Origin: Deltaproteobacteria bacterium
GTDB lineage: Bacteria > Desulfobacterota > Desulfobacteria > Desulfobacterales > QNYZ01
Assembly: GCA_003973265.1 (NCBI GenBank)
Contig: QNYZ01000077.1
Span: 1-52,401 of the forward strand
Reading direction: 5' to 3'
Length of the DNA: 52,401 nt
Of the stretch, positions 7,712-16,178 are shown piece after piece (position 1 is the first letter of the stretch; every line of letters starts with the position of its first letter). The position numbers and the translations under genes were made by a program. The notes under the pieces are model-generated. The model did not search any database and was not told where the DNA came from. It saw only the letters and a program-made list of their open reading frames with translations.

Positions 7712-10700
7712 AACACTCCCTCCAGCAGGGCATCGAGCTTGCAGAGAATTTGATCGTCTTCATACCAGTTGAGTTCAATGGCCTTGGCCGGACATTCAGC
7801 GGCACAGACACCGCAGCCGTGGCACAGGGCCTCGTCGATAAAACTGACGCCGTCTTCGTTGATTTGGGGCACATCGTAGGGACACGAGCGCACGCAAACC
7901 AGGCAGGCGGCGCAGCGCTCGGCCTCCACATGCGCGGTAACCGCGGACAGCGTCAGAAAAGGCTGACCCAGGAATGTGGTCGCCCGCGAGGCCGCCGCCA
8001 GGGCCTGGGCCGTGGCTTCGGAAACCAGCTGCGGGCTGTGGGCCGTACCACAGACGAAAACCCCCTCGGTCATCATGTCCACGGGCCGCAGTTTGACATG
8101 TGCCTCCAGGAAATGGTTTTCCGCATTGCGCGCCAGTTTCATGATGGATGCGAATTCGTCGGTATCGGCTGCCCGCATACCGGCGGACAGCGCCAGCAGA
8201 TCGACGCTTACCTCCAGGTAGCGGCCCAGAATGTGGTCCCTGAAGGTTACCTTGACACCTTTTTCGGCGGCTTCGACCTGCGGCGGGTCTTCGGGTGTGT
8301 AGCGCGAGAAGATGACGCCCAGGCGCCGGGCTTCGGTGTAGTAATCTTCCAGCTGGCCGTACATGCGCATATCGCGGTAGAGGATGTAGACATCGGCAGC
8401 GGGGTTCTCGCGCTTTATGTGCAGCGCGTTTTTGACGGCGCTCTGGCAGCAGATCCGGGAGCAGTTGGGGTTGTCCGCGTTGCGTGAGCCCACGCACTGG
8501 ATCATGACCACCCGGTCAAGGCCGGCAGCGCCGGATTCCTCCAGCTTGGTGGTCAACTCCAGCTGGGTAACCACGTGTTCGTTTTGGCCGTAAAGGTATT
8601 CATCGGGCCGGTATTCATCGGCGCCCGTGGCGATGATCGTTACGCCGTGGTCGATCTTGCGTTCGTACATACCGGGCCCCACCAGTACTTCGGTGGTGAA
8701 GTTCCCCTTGAAACCCGTAAAATCTACCACCAGCGAGCGGGTCAGTACCTGGATCTTGGGGTGCGAAGTGGTGCGCGCCACCAGTTCCCGGAGGTAGGAC
8801 TGGATGTCCGCGCCCTCGATGGTGGCGGTCAGGCGATCGGCCATGCCGCCCAGTTTTTCTTCTTTCTCGATCAGTACGACCTCATAGCCCTGGTCCGCCA
8901 GGCCCAGGGAGGCATTCATGCCGGCCACGCCGCCGCCCACCACCAGGGCCCGCTGAATCACGGGTATTTTCTTTTCGTGCAGCGGATTCAGCGTGGTGGC
9001 CCGGGCCACCGCCATGCGCACCAGCTGCTTGGCTTTTTCGGTGGCCTTGGCGGGGTCATCGGGGTGCACCCAGGAATCCTGGTTGCGGATGTTGGCCATC
9101 TCGAACAGGTACTTGTTCAGACCGCAGGCTTCCAGGGTATCCATGAAGATGGGTTCGTGGGTCTTGGGGGTACAGGCCGCCACCACCACACGGTTCAGGT
9201 TTTCCTCGGCAATGACTTCCTTGATCTTATCCTGGGTGTCCTGGGAGCAGGTGAACAGGTTGTTGCCGGCATACACCACGTTGGACAGGGAGGCGGCGTA
9301 CTCCTCCACCGCCGGCACGTCCACCACGCCGGAAATGTTGATGCCGCAGTTGCACACGAAAACACCCACGCGCGGCGCCTGGCCGGTGACTTCCTTCTCG
9401 TCGGGAATTTTGACGCTTTTGGTCAGGGTGTTGCGGGCTTCGGCAACGACACTGCCGGCCGACAAGGCCGCTGCACTGGCCTCGATCACCGAGCTGGGAA
9501 TGTCCTTGGGGCCCTGGAAAACACCGCAGGCGTATACCCCGGGACGCGAAGTGGCCACCGGCAGGAAGGGGTCGGAGACCACGAAGTTGTCTTTATCCAG
9601 CGCCACCTCCAGTTTGGCGGCCAGGTCTGCTGTTTCCGGCGAGATCTGTAAGCCCACGGAAAGCACCACCATGTCGAAATCTTCCACGCAGGGTTTGCCG
9701 TATTCATCCGCGTAGCGGATGCGCAGCTGGTCGGTTTCCCTGATTTCGTCGATGGTGTGAACGCGGGATTTGACAAAGCGTACGCCGGCTTTTTCCTGCG
9801 CCCGCAGGTAGTATTTCTCGTAGTCTTTGCCGAAGGTGCGGATGTCCATGTTGAAGACCACGCAGTCCAGGTCATCGGCGGCGTGTTCCTTGGCGATCAT
9901 CGCTTCCTTGATGGCGTACATGCAGCAGACCGACGAACAGTAGCTGTTGGCGCACTTGTTGGTGTCCCGCGAACCGACACACTGCAGCCAGGCGATTTTT
10001 TTGGGTTCGCTTTCATCGGAAAGCTTGACCAGGTGGCCCAAGGTGGGTCCCGAAGCACTCAGGATACGTTCGAACTCGGCGCTGGTCATCACATTGGGAT
10101 TGCTGCCGTAATGGTAGAATTCGTCCAGCACCTGCGGATCGAAGGTTTCGCTGCCCGGGCACAGCACCACGGCGCCCACCGGCACCTTCCGGGTGACCTC
10201 CTGGTCGTTATGGTTGACAGCGCCGGCCAGGCAGGCCTTGACGCACTGGTAGCACTCGGAGCAGATGCCGCATTCCAGGCAGCGTTGGGCCTCGCGGCGG
10301 GCCTCCTCTTCGCTGTAGCCGAAGGAAACTTCCAGAAAGTTGCACTCCCGCGCGGCCGGATCCAGGCAGCGCACCGGCACGCGCTCTTGACGCGCAACGG
10401 TGTTGGTGTCCGGTTTTTCAAAGGCCCATTCCCTGTCGCGGCCGGCTTTCAGATCCAGGCCGTTGATGAAACGGTGCATGCTCTCGGCGGCCTCTTTGCC
10501 GCAGGCCACGGCTTCGACCACAGATCTGGGGCCGTAAAAGGCATCGCCGCCGGCAAACACCCAATCGATTGGGGTCTGCAACGTCACCGGATCGGCGGCC
10601 AGGCCACCCGGCGGTGTGGTTTCGATGCCCTGGCTCTTGATGGGCTCCAGCAGTGCACTCTGCCCGATCGAAATGATGATCGAGTCCCCGAAGAAGGGCT

Positions 10701-12174
10701 GGCAGGCATTGTCGTCATAGCTGGGGTTGAAACGGCCGTTTTCATCGAAAACAGTGGTACAGGTCTTGAACTCGATGCCCGAGACGCGGTTGCTTTTGTC
10801 GATGAAAAAAGCCTTGGGGCCGAAGCTGTTGACGATGCGGATGTCACTTTCCAGCGCTTCGCGGATCTCGTACTCCCAGGCCGGCATTTCGTCGCGTTTT
10901 TCCAGGCAGATCATGGTGACGTTCTTGGCGCCCTTGCGTTTGGCCGTCAGGGCCACGTCCACGGCCACGTTGCCGCCGCCGATGACCAGTACATCCTCAC
11001 CGATCGGCACGTCTTTTCCCATGGCGCAGTCCCTCAGAAAGTCCACCCCCTGCAGGACACCTTGGACATCTTCGTTATCGATGCCCAGCCAGCGTCCGCC
11101 GTGCAGGCCGATGGCCAGGTAAAGGGCCTTGAAACCCCCGGCTTGCAGGCTTTCCAGGGTGATGTCTTCGCCGAAAGTGACGCCGGTTTTAATCGTCACG
11201 CCCATTTTGCAGATCATGTCGATCTCTGCGTTGAGAATATCGCGCGGCAGCCGGTATTCCGGGATGCCCACGGCCATCATGCCGCCGGCCACAGGCAGTT
11301 TCTCGAAGATGGTCACCGCATAGCCCCGCAGTGCCAGGTAGTAGGCGGCCGCCAGACCGGACGGGCCGGAGCCCACGATGGCCACCTTTTCGTCGCGCTT
11401 CTCGGTCACTTCGGGTACATACGGCGTATCTTCCTCTAAGTCACGGTCGGCGATGAAACGGTGCAGGTACTGGATGGCCATGGGCTGGTCCACGTCGCTG
11501 CGCGTGCAGATCTCTTCGCAGGGGTGGTGGCAGACCCGGCCGCAGACACCGGGAAACGGGTGTGCTTCTTTGAATAGTGCTAAGGCTTCGCGGTACTTGC
11601 CCTGGTTGATCAGGGCGATGTAGCCCTGGATGCTGACGTGCGCCGGGCAGGTGGCCTTACAGGGGGCGGTGCCGCGCTTGCTGATGGCGAAAGCACCCGG
11701 AATGGCCTGGGCATACTGCTTGTAAATCGCCTTGCGCAGGTTCAGGCCCTTGTCGTATTCGTTGGGTACCTCGATGGGGCACACCTTGACGCATTCACCG
11801 CAGCTGGTGCATTTGAACAGATCCACATAGCGCGGATGCTGGCTGACGGTGGCAGTGAAACTACCGGGCGAACCGGTCAGATCGATCAGTTCCGTATTGG
11901 TGAGAAGCTCGATGTTCAGATGCCGGCCGACCTCGACCAGTTTGGGTGAGATCACTCACATGGCACAGTCGTTGGTCGGAAATGTCTTGTCCAGCTGGGA
12001 CATCATACCGCCGATGGCCGACGATTTCTCGAGCATGTAGACGTAGTAACCCGAGTTGGCCAGGTCCAGAGCAGACTGCATGCCTGCAATCCCGCCGCCG
12101 ACGACCATGACCGCACCAATCCGTTTTATCGATCCGTTTCCCGAAGCTTTTCCCGCATCTTTATTTACACCCAT
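7708..12174 (-). CDS. HdrA-NfnB-HdrA fusion flavoprotein, selenoprotein (TGA = Sec73)
   Basis: One 1488-residue protein if TGA at 11956-11958 is selenocysteine. Residues 20-75 form the HdrA FAD motif [10 protein letters not shown], ending PTNDCAM-Sec73-VISPKLVE; ordinary HdrA has Cys there. [12 protein letters not shown] (122-133) is a ferredoxin site. Residues 160-630 are an inserted GltD/NfnB-like NAD(P)H:flavin module with GSGPSG (268-273), GGGNVAVD (399-406) and cysteines at 172-223. [17 protein letters not shown] (632-648) and LQCVGSRD resume HdrA. From 934 a second HdrA begins with VFVCNCG, then VGGGVAGM (1079-1086). Two [4Fe-4S] motifs (1421-1432, 1451-1462) end it. No HdrB or HdrC gene is nearby. 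It is 9 bp after the metF paralogue and overlaps mvhD by 4 bp. I infer a flavin-based bifurcating hub feeding MetFV from NAD(P)H. Confidence 0.88.
11923..11958 (-). promoter_or_regulatory. SECIS-like hairpin for the HdrA fusion with its Sec TGA
   Basis: The TGA is at 11958-11956 (minus strand). After 15 nt a 7-bp stem CTGGTCG (11940-11934) pairs with CGGCCGG (11929-11923), including two G-U pairs, around the loop AGGT. The loop carries G at its second position and lies 22 nt after the TGA, inside the usual range for bacterial SECIS elements. Confidence 0.65.
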
Positions 12175-12183
12175 TTTTTTCCC

Positions 12184-13053
12184 CTATATGCCTTCAATGA
12201 TTTCCGGGAGTCGGTGTTCCCATCCAACAGTCGACAAAAGAACGCCCTGGTAACCTTCCGTTTTCAATTCAGAAACAAGTTCAGCAGCGATTTTGATGCC
12301 CTCACGTGCCTTGTCAGGTACGCTCTGAATCCGTTTGATGAGTGTATCCGGGACGTGGACATGATCCATATTGCGTGAAATATAGCGTGCCATACCCAGC
12401 GATTTGAGCAGCAGTACCGTGGGGATAACCGTGATTTTTTTAGAATCGATACGTGTGAGAAAGGATTTGAGCAGGCTGGCGTCAAACAGTGGCGGGGTGA
12501 TGAAAAAGCCCGCACCGGCGTCAGCGCGTCTCATCATCTCCTCAGCCTCCAGTTCAACGGATATGCCAGGTGCACCGGCATTGGCCGTCGTACCCACCAG
12601 AAACTGCGGTGCACCGGTCAGCTCGATGCCGGCCATGTCGCGTCCCTGCTCGAGATTATGAATGACGCCCAGCAGTTCGATCAGGTCGATGTCGTTGACC
12701 GCGCGGGCCTGGTGATGGTCCCCGAAACTGGGGTCTTCGCCGACCACTGCCATCACATTGGGAATGCCAGTCGCGCCGGCCGCCAGCAGATCTGCCTGCA
12801 GTGCCAGCCGGTTACGGTCCCGGCAGCAAACCTGGAAAACGGTTTCCAGACCTTCCTGCTGCAAGATCATGGCGCCGCCCAGCGAACTCATGCGCATGAC
12901 GGCGTTGCTCATTTCCGGGACCACAAAGGCATCGACGTCTCCCTTGACGCGCTTGGCATTGGCCACCATCTCGGAAACATCCGCGCCTTTGGGCGGTTCG
13001 ATCTCCGCAAGAATGGCAAATTCTCCGGTTTCGAATTTACGCTGTAAGTTCAT
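12184..13053 (-). CDS. MetF-family paralogue, first gene of the Hdr/MetF operon
   Basis: A 289-residue protein with the MetF layout: AILAEIEPPKGADVSE at the N terminus (catalytic Glu strand), CCRDRNRLALQADLLAAG matching the barrel motif of the second MetF, then AGFFITPPLFD and a C-terminal WEHRLPEIIEGI. It is clearly diverged from the metF at 5603 and lacks any fused MetV domain. The ATG at 13053 follows AAGGAGCATCC. As the first gene behind the sigma-54 type promoter and directly coupled to the HdrA fusion (9 bp), it probably belongs to the same complex. It could be a second folate site, a structural subunit, or act on a related C1-carrier. Function beyond the family is not known. Confidence 0.85.
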   Translation of the reverse strand: MNLQRKFETGEFAILAEIEPPKGADVSEMVANAKRVKGDVDAFVVPEMSNAVMRMSSLGGAMILQQEGLETVFQVCCRDRNRLALQADLLAAGATGIPNVMAVVGEDPSFGDHHQARAVNDIDLIELLGVIHNLEQGRDMAGIELTGAPQFLVGTTANAGAPGISVELEAEEMMRRADAGAGFFITPPLFDASLLKSFLTRIDSKKITVIPTVLLLKSLGMARYISRNMDHVHVPDTLIKRIQSVPDKAREGIKIAAELVSELKTEGYQGVLLSTVGWEHRLPEIIEGI

Positions 13054-13098
13054 GGATGCTCCTTATTGTTTTTCAAAGTTAAAAAGGCTGTAAATACG

Positions 13099-13124
13099 TC
13101 GGTTTGTCGGCGGACCGGCAAACC
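13099..13124 (-). promoter_or_regulatory. Strong stem-loop in the 5' leader of the metF operon
   Basis: CGGTTTGTCGG (13099-13109) pairs with CCGGCAAACCG (13114-13124) around a 4-base loop, with a single G-U (in DNA a T/G mismatch) in 11 bp. It lies 46 bp before the start codon of the first gene, inside the expected untranslated leader. It has no T-run, so it is not a plain terminator. It could be an operator, an attenuator part or an mRNA-stabilising stem. Confidence 0.5.
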
Positions 13125-13188
13125 GTTTCTATGATATTCGGAAGACGCCAGTATCCAAGCCGTCAACTGATGTCCTGCTCTTTATGTT

Positions 13189-13205
13189 CGCAATCTTCGT
13201 GCCGG
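13189..13205 (-). promoter_or_regulatory. Sigma-54 (-24/-12) promoter for the metF-hdrA-mvhD-metVF operon
   Basis: On the minus strand the sequence reads CGGCACGAAGATTGCGA. GG at 13203-13202 and GC at 13191-13190 are exactly 10 bases apart, and the flanks match the TGGCAC-N5-TTGC consensus except for the first T. Transcription would begin near 13178, giving a leader of about 125 nt. The gene transcribed divergently encodes a sigma-54 activator with two palindromes in between, which strengthens the call. Confidence 0.7.
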
Positions 13206-13302
13206 ATTCGGACTTTAACTTAAAATGAAGTTATTCCAATGGGTTATCGATTTTACCTGCTAATGGTGTAGATGTTCAGGCTGACACGCCGCCTGTTGAA
13301 GT

Positions 13303-13317
13303 GTGCCATTATGGCAC
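13303..13317. promoter_or_regulatory. Palindromic activator site 1
   Basis: GTGCCAT-T-ATGGCAC is a perfect inverted repeat with 7-bp arms. Its centre is 120 bp upstream of the -12 GC of the sigma-54 type promoter, a normal distance for an enhancer-binding protein. Confidence 0.65.
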
Positions 13318-13361
13318 GGCTTGCCAAAAATAATCTGCGAGATCAGAGGCTTGAAAAAAAG

Positions 13362-13376
13362 GTGCCATTATGGCAG
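13362..13376. promoter_or_regulatory. Palindromic activator site 2
   Basis: GTGCCAT-T-ATGGCAG is a second copy of the same palindrome with only the last base changed. It is centred 59 bp from site 1 and 68 bp before the start codon of the NtrC-type gene, so binding could also feed back on that gene. Confidence 0.65.
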
Positions 13377-13443
13377 GGTCCAGATTGGCAGGGTCTGGCG
13401 CTGAGCGCCGACGTTTACCAAACCACAAATTTAGGCGGAGAAA

Positions 13444-14814
13444 ATGAACACATCGATTCTGGTGGTCGATGACGACCGTGATTATCTGGCACTGACCCGT
13501 GGCAAACTGATCCGAGCGGGATTTTCCAACCTGCGGCTGGAAGATGCCCCCCTGAAGGCCGCAGCACTTTTTAAGTCGGGTGAGGCTTTCGACATAGCGC
13601 TGATCGACGTCAACATGCCGGATATGGATGGTTTCGAACTGCTGGAACGGATTAAAAGCGCTTCTCCCAAGACAGAGTGCATCATGTTGACAGCGGTCAA
13701 CGATGCGCGTACGGCCGTTGCCTGTTTGCGCAAGGGGGCCTATGACTACCTGATCAAACCGCTTAAGCATGAAGACCTCGTGCTTGCCGTCAAGCGCGCC
13801 CTGGAACGCAAGCGCCTGCTGGATATCCTGGATATCGGCAAAGGAAGAAGCCCATCGGCATTGAAGCATCCGGCGGCGTTTCAAGGTATTGTCACGCGCG
13901 CACCGAGCCTGCTACGCGTGCTGAAAGAAGCCGAGTTACACGCCGCAAGCGATGTGCCGATACTGATCACCGGCGAAAGCGGGGCCGGCAAGGAGCTGCT
14001 GGCGCGCGCCATTCACCGCGCCAGCCCCCGTTCGGCGGGCCCGTTCACCCCGGTGAACATGGCGTCACTGTCCGTTTCCCTGTTCGAAGCCGAGTTTTTC
14101 GGCCACACCCGCGGGGCATTCACGGGGGCGGAAAAAGAGCGTGCCGGCTATCTGAAGCACACCCATGGCGGCAGCCTGTTTCTGGATGAAATCGGTAACC
14201 TGCCGCTGGAATTGCAGGGCAAACTGCTGCGGGTGCTCCAGGACGGGGAGTACACGCGGCTGGGCACCAGTCAGGCACAGCATGTGGACGTGCGCCTGAT
14301 TGCCGCCACCAACGAAGACCTGGAAACCATGATGGCCGCCGGGAGCTTTCGCAAGGATCTTTTCTACCGCATTCGGGGAAGCTGGCTGCACCTGCCGCCG
14401 CTGCGCGAACGCACCGAGGACATTCCGCTTCTGGTGGATCACTTTCTGGCCCAGTACGGGGTCGCGCCGCCGCAACGTGCGGTGGATGAAGAGGCCATGT
14501 GCCTGCTGATGGAATACCCTTTTCCGGGCAACGTGCGCGAGCTGCGCGCGGTCATCCAATCTGCCGTCAACCTGGCCGACGGACGGCCTCTGACAGCCGA
14601 ATTTCTACCCGCGCAGCTCCGCCGGCAGGCGGCCGTCACCTTCTGCCGCAGCAGGGTCGGCTCCGACGAGATTGCACCCCTGGCCGAGGTCGAAAAAAAA
14701 CATATCCTCGACGCATACCGGCAGTTAGCACGCAACAAGGCTAAAACGGCGCGCCTGCTGGGCATCGGCTTAAACACCCTGCGGCGCAAGCTCAAGACTT
14801 ATGGAGAAGGCTAA
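13444..14814 (+). CDS. NtrC-type sigma-54-dependent response regulator
   Basis: A 456-residue regulator with three modules. The receiver (4-120) has DDD at 9-11, phospho-acceptor D55, a Thr in MLTAV and K105. The AAA+ domain (about 145-375) has Walker A GESGAGKE at 177-184, the sigma-54 contact loop GAFTGA at 224-229, Walker B GGSLFLDE at 242-249, and an arginine finger region near FRKDLFYRI. The C terminus (415-455) is a Fis-type helix-turn-helix with KTARLLGIGLNTLRRKLK. It should bind the two palindromes upstream and open the sigma-54 type promoter of the divergent metF operon. Its kinase partner is probably one of the two at 845-3826. The gene stands alone and ends at a bidirectional terminator shared with qmoC. 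Confidence 0.92.
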   Translation: MNTSILVVDDDRDYLALTRGKLIRAGFSNLRLEDAPLKAAALFKSGEAFDIALIDVNMPDMDGFELLERIKSASPKTECIMLTAVNDARTAVACLRKGAYDYLIKPLKHEDLVLAVKRALERKRLLDILDIGKGRSPSALKHPAAFQGIVTRAPSLLRVLKEAELHAASDVPILITGESGAGKELLARAIHRASPRSAGPFTPVNMASLSVSLFEAEFFGHTRGAFTGAEKERAGYLKHTHGGSLFLDEIGNLPLELQGKLLRVLQDGEYTRLGTSQAQHVDVRLIAATNEDLETMMAAGSFRKDLFYRIRGSWLHLPPLRERTEDIPLLVDHFLAQYGVAPPQRAVDEEAMCLLMEYPFPGNVRELRAVIQSAVNLADGRPLTAEFLPAQLRRQAAVTFCRSRVGSDEIAPLAEVEKKHILDAYRQLARNKAKTARLLGIGLNTLRRKLKTYGEG

Positions 14815-14890
14815 TCTCTCAGGTTTTCAAAAAAATCGTAGCCCTTGTCGTCGAAAATCATTGCGGAACGGTTCGGTTCAACAACTGAAA

Positions 14891-14917
14891 AAGGGGACAC
14901 CTTTACGGCATCCCCTT
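14891..14917. terminator. Bidirectional terminator between NtrC-type gene and qmoC
   Basis: AAGGGGA (14891-14897) pairs with TCCCCTT (14911-14917), extended inward by G-U and C-G pairs to a loop of 5. T-rich flanks follow on both sides (CTTTATTT on plus, TTTTTC on minus). It lies 76 bp after the plus-strand stop and 31 bp after the qmoC stop. Confidence 0.75.
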
Positions 14918-14948
14918 CTTTATTTAACACGCTGATTGTTATTACAGA

Positions 14949-16097
14949 CTACTTCCGTCCGATATACTCGTTGTACGCCATGGCCATTGTTCGGTAAGCG
15001 ATATGGCCGAGCTTGGAAAACGGCGTATATGCAAACAGCGTCCAGATAAACAAAAGATGGAAAAAATAGATAAAATAAGTGGCGCCGCCCATCCCGGCCA
15101 GGCGGAACATCTGGGTCAGCATACCGGTGATCCCCAGTGCAAAAGCCAGGCCGACGAGATACCAGTCCCAGTAAGTGGACAGCAGGTCACTCCGGGTAAG
15201 CCGGTTTTTAATCAGCAGGATGGCACCGATCACCAGGGAAATCCCGGCAATATTGCCGAGCCACTTAATGGGATTCAGCTGGGAATACGGCCCTTCAATA
15301 TGAAACACCCATTCGGCCATGAAAAAGCTGGCCGTGACGATAAAGAGACCGATGAAACCGAAAAGGACCATCATATGGGCCGTGGCGCGATCTTTATTTT
15401 CCGAACATTCGTTGAACTTACTGTGAACCATAATGGTGGGAACCACCCGGACCAATGCCTTGACAAACCCCACCGGATCAATCTTTTCCCTGTCCGTCTG
15501 GCCACTGGCCAGGGCGTTGGCGTGCATATCGGTTATAAACCGTTTCAGTCCCAGGGCAAAAATAATAATCGCCGCATTAAAGGTCGGGACCATAATGATA
15601 TCCACCAGGTAATTATTAATAAAATGGGATTGCCAGATATGGTCTCCCACCGGCGGAATATTGAACCAATGGACACCAAACAGCCGGAACACCAGGCCGA
15701 GGACGATAAAAATTACAGCAGGTATCGCCAGCAGGATCGGCAGCTTTTTGGGATTGCTGACAAATTTGGCCAGTTTTTTGGGTGTGGCGTATTCCATGAT
15801 GCTGTACTGACGAATCGCCGACAGGACGTCACCCGGCCTGGCCCCCCGGGGACACAGGGTCGTGCAGTCTCCGCAATTGTGGCACAGCCAGACATCGCCG
15901 TTTCCCACCAGCTTGTCTTTCAAGCCCCAGGACGCAGCAATCATCTCCTTGCGGGGAAAAGGATGGCTGTCAGGCGAAATGGGGCAGGCCACGGCACAGG
16001 TCGCACATTGATAACATTTTTTCAGGTCTCCCCCGCCAAGGGCGGAAACTTCGTTAATAAAACCGACATCAGGTTCAACCAGATATGCATCCGCCAT
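14949..16097 (-). CDS. qmoC: QmoC, membrane subunit of quinone-interacting oxidoreductase
   Basis: The start is set at the ATG at 16097 (MADAYLVEPDVG), because AGGAGG lies 9 bp before it. An in-frame ATG 21 codons upstream has no such site. The 382-residue protein has an HdrC-like N-terminal half with CYQCATCAVACP (28-39) and CHNCGDCTTLCP (72-83), two [4Fe-4S] sites. A heme b-type membrane half of about six helices follows, including LPILLAIPAVIFIVLGLVF and a C-terminal TYFIYFFHLLFIWTLFAY. QmoC takes electrons from menaquinol and hands them to QmoAB and APS reductase. It follows qmoB by 81 bp and is the last gene of the operon. Confidence 0.95.
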   Translation of the reverse strand: MADAYLVEPDVGFINEVSALGGGDLKKCYQCATCAVACPISPDSHPFPRKEMIAASWGLKDKLVGNGDVWLCHNCGDCTTLCPRGARPGDVLSAIRQYSIMEYATPKKLAKFVSNPKKLPILLAIPAVIFIVLGLVFRLFGVHWFNIPPVGDHIWQSHFINNYLVDIIMVPTFNAAIIIFALGLKRFITDMHANALASGQTDREKIDPVGFVKALVRVVPTIMVHSKFNECSENKDRATAHMMVLFGFIGLFIVTASFFMAEWVFHIEGPYSQLNPIKWLGNIAGISLVIGAILLIKNRLTRSDLLSTYWDWYLVGLAFALGITGMLTQMFRLAGMGGATYFIYFFHLLFIWTLFAYTPFSKLGHIAYRTMAMAYNEYIGRK

Positions 16098-16178
16098 ATC
16101 TAAAACCTCCTGTTTTGCTTTTTGTCCGAGCAGATAATTATTATCTCCCCAAATCGTCAATCTTCAATCGCCAATCGC

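Larger units (their letters stand above)
13054..13443. promoter_or_regulatory. Divergent control region between metF operon and NtrC-type gene
   Basis: This 390-bp gap has no gene and holds the sigma-54 type promoter, a leader hairpin and two palindromes, listed separately. In addition TGGCAGGGTC occurs twice (13371-13380 and 13386-13395, period 15). The first copy overlaps the second palindrome. No clear sigma-70 promoter for the NtrC-type gene is visible; AGGCGGAG at about 13434 serves as its ribosome site. Confidence 0.6.

Noticed and set aside
8575..11439. Long open frames on the plus strand opposite the HdrA fusion (358 and 560 residues)
   Set aside because: They are antisense to a strongly supported gene in GC-rich DNA, have low-complexity His/Gly/Val-rich translations and no ribosome sites or motifs.
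11956..12174. HdrA fusion as two genes or a frameshift/nonsense pseudogene
   Set aside because: The frame is unbroken on both sides of a single TGA, the residue is a conserved Cys in the family, a SECIS-like stem follows, and the same pattern recurs in the next gene.
13312..13325. TGGCAC followed by TTGCC on the plus strand, resembling a sigma-54 promoter for the NtrC-type gene
   Set aside because: Only 8 bases separate GG and GC instead of 10; the sequence is better explained as the right arm of palindrome 1.
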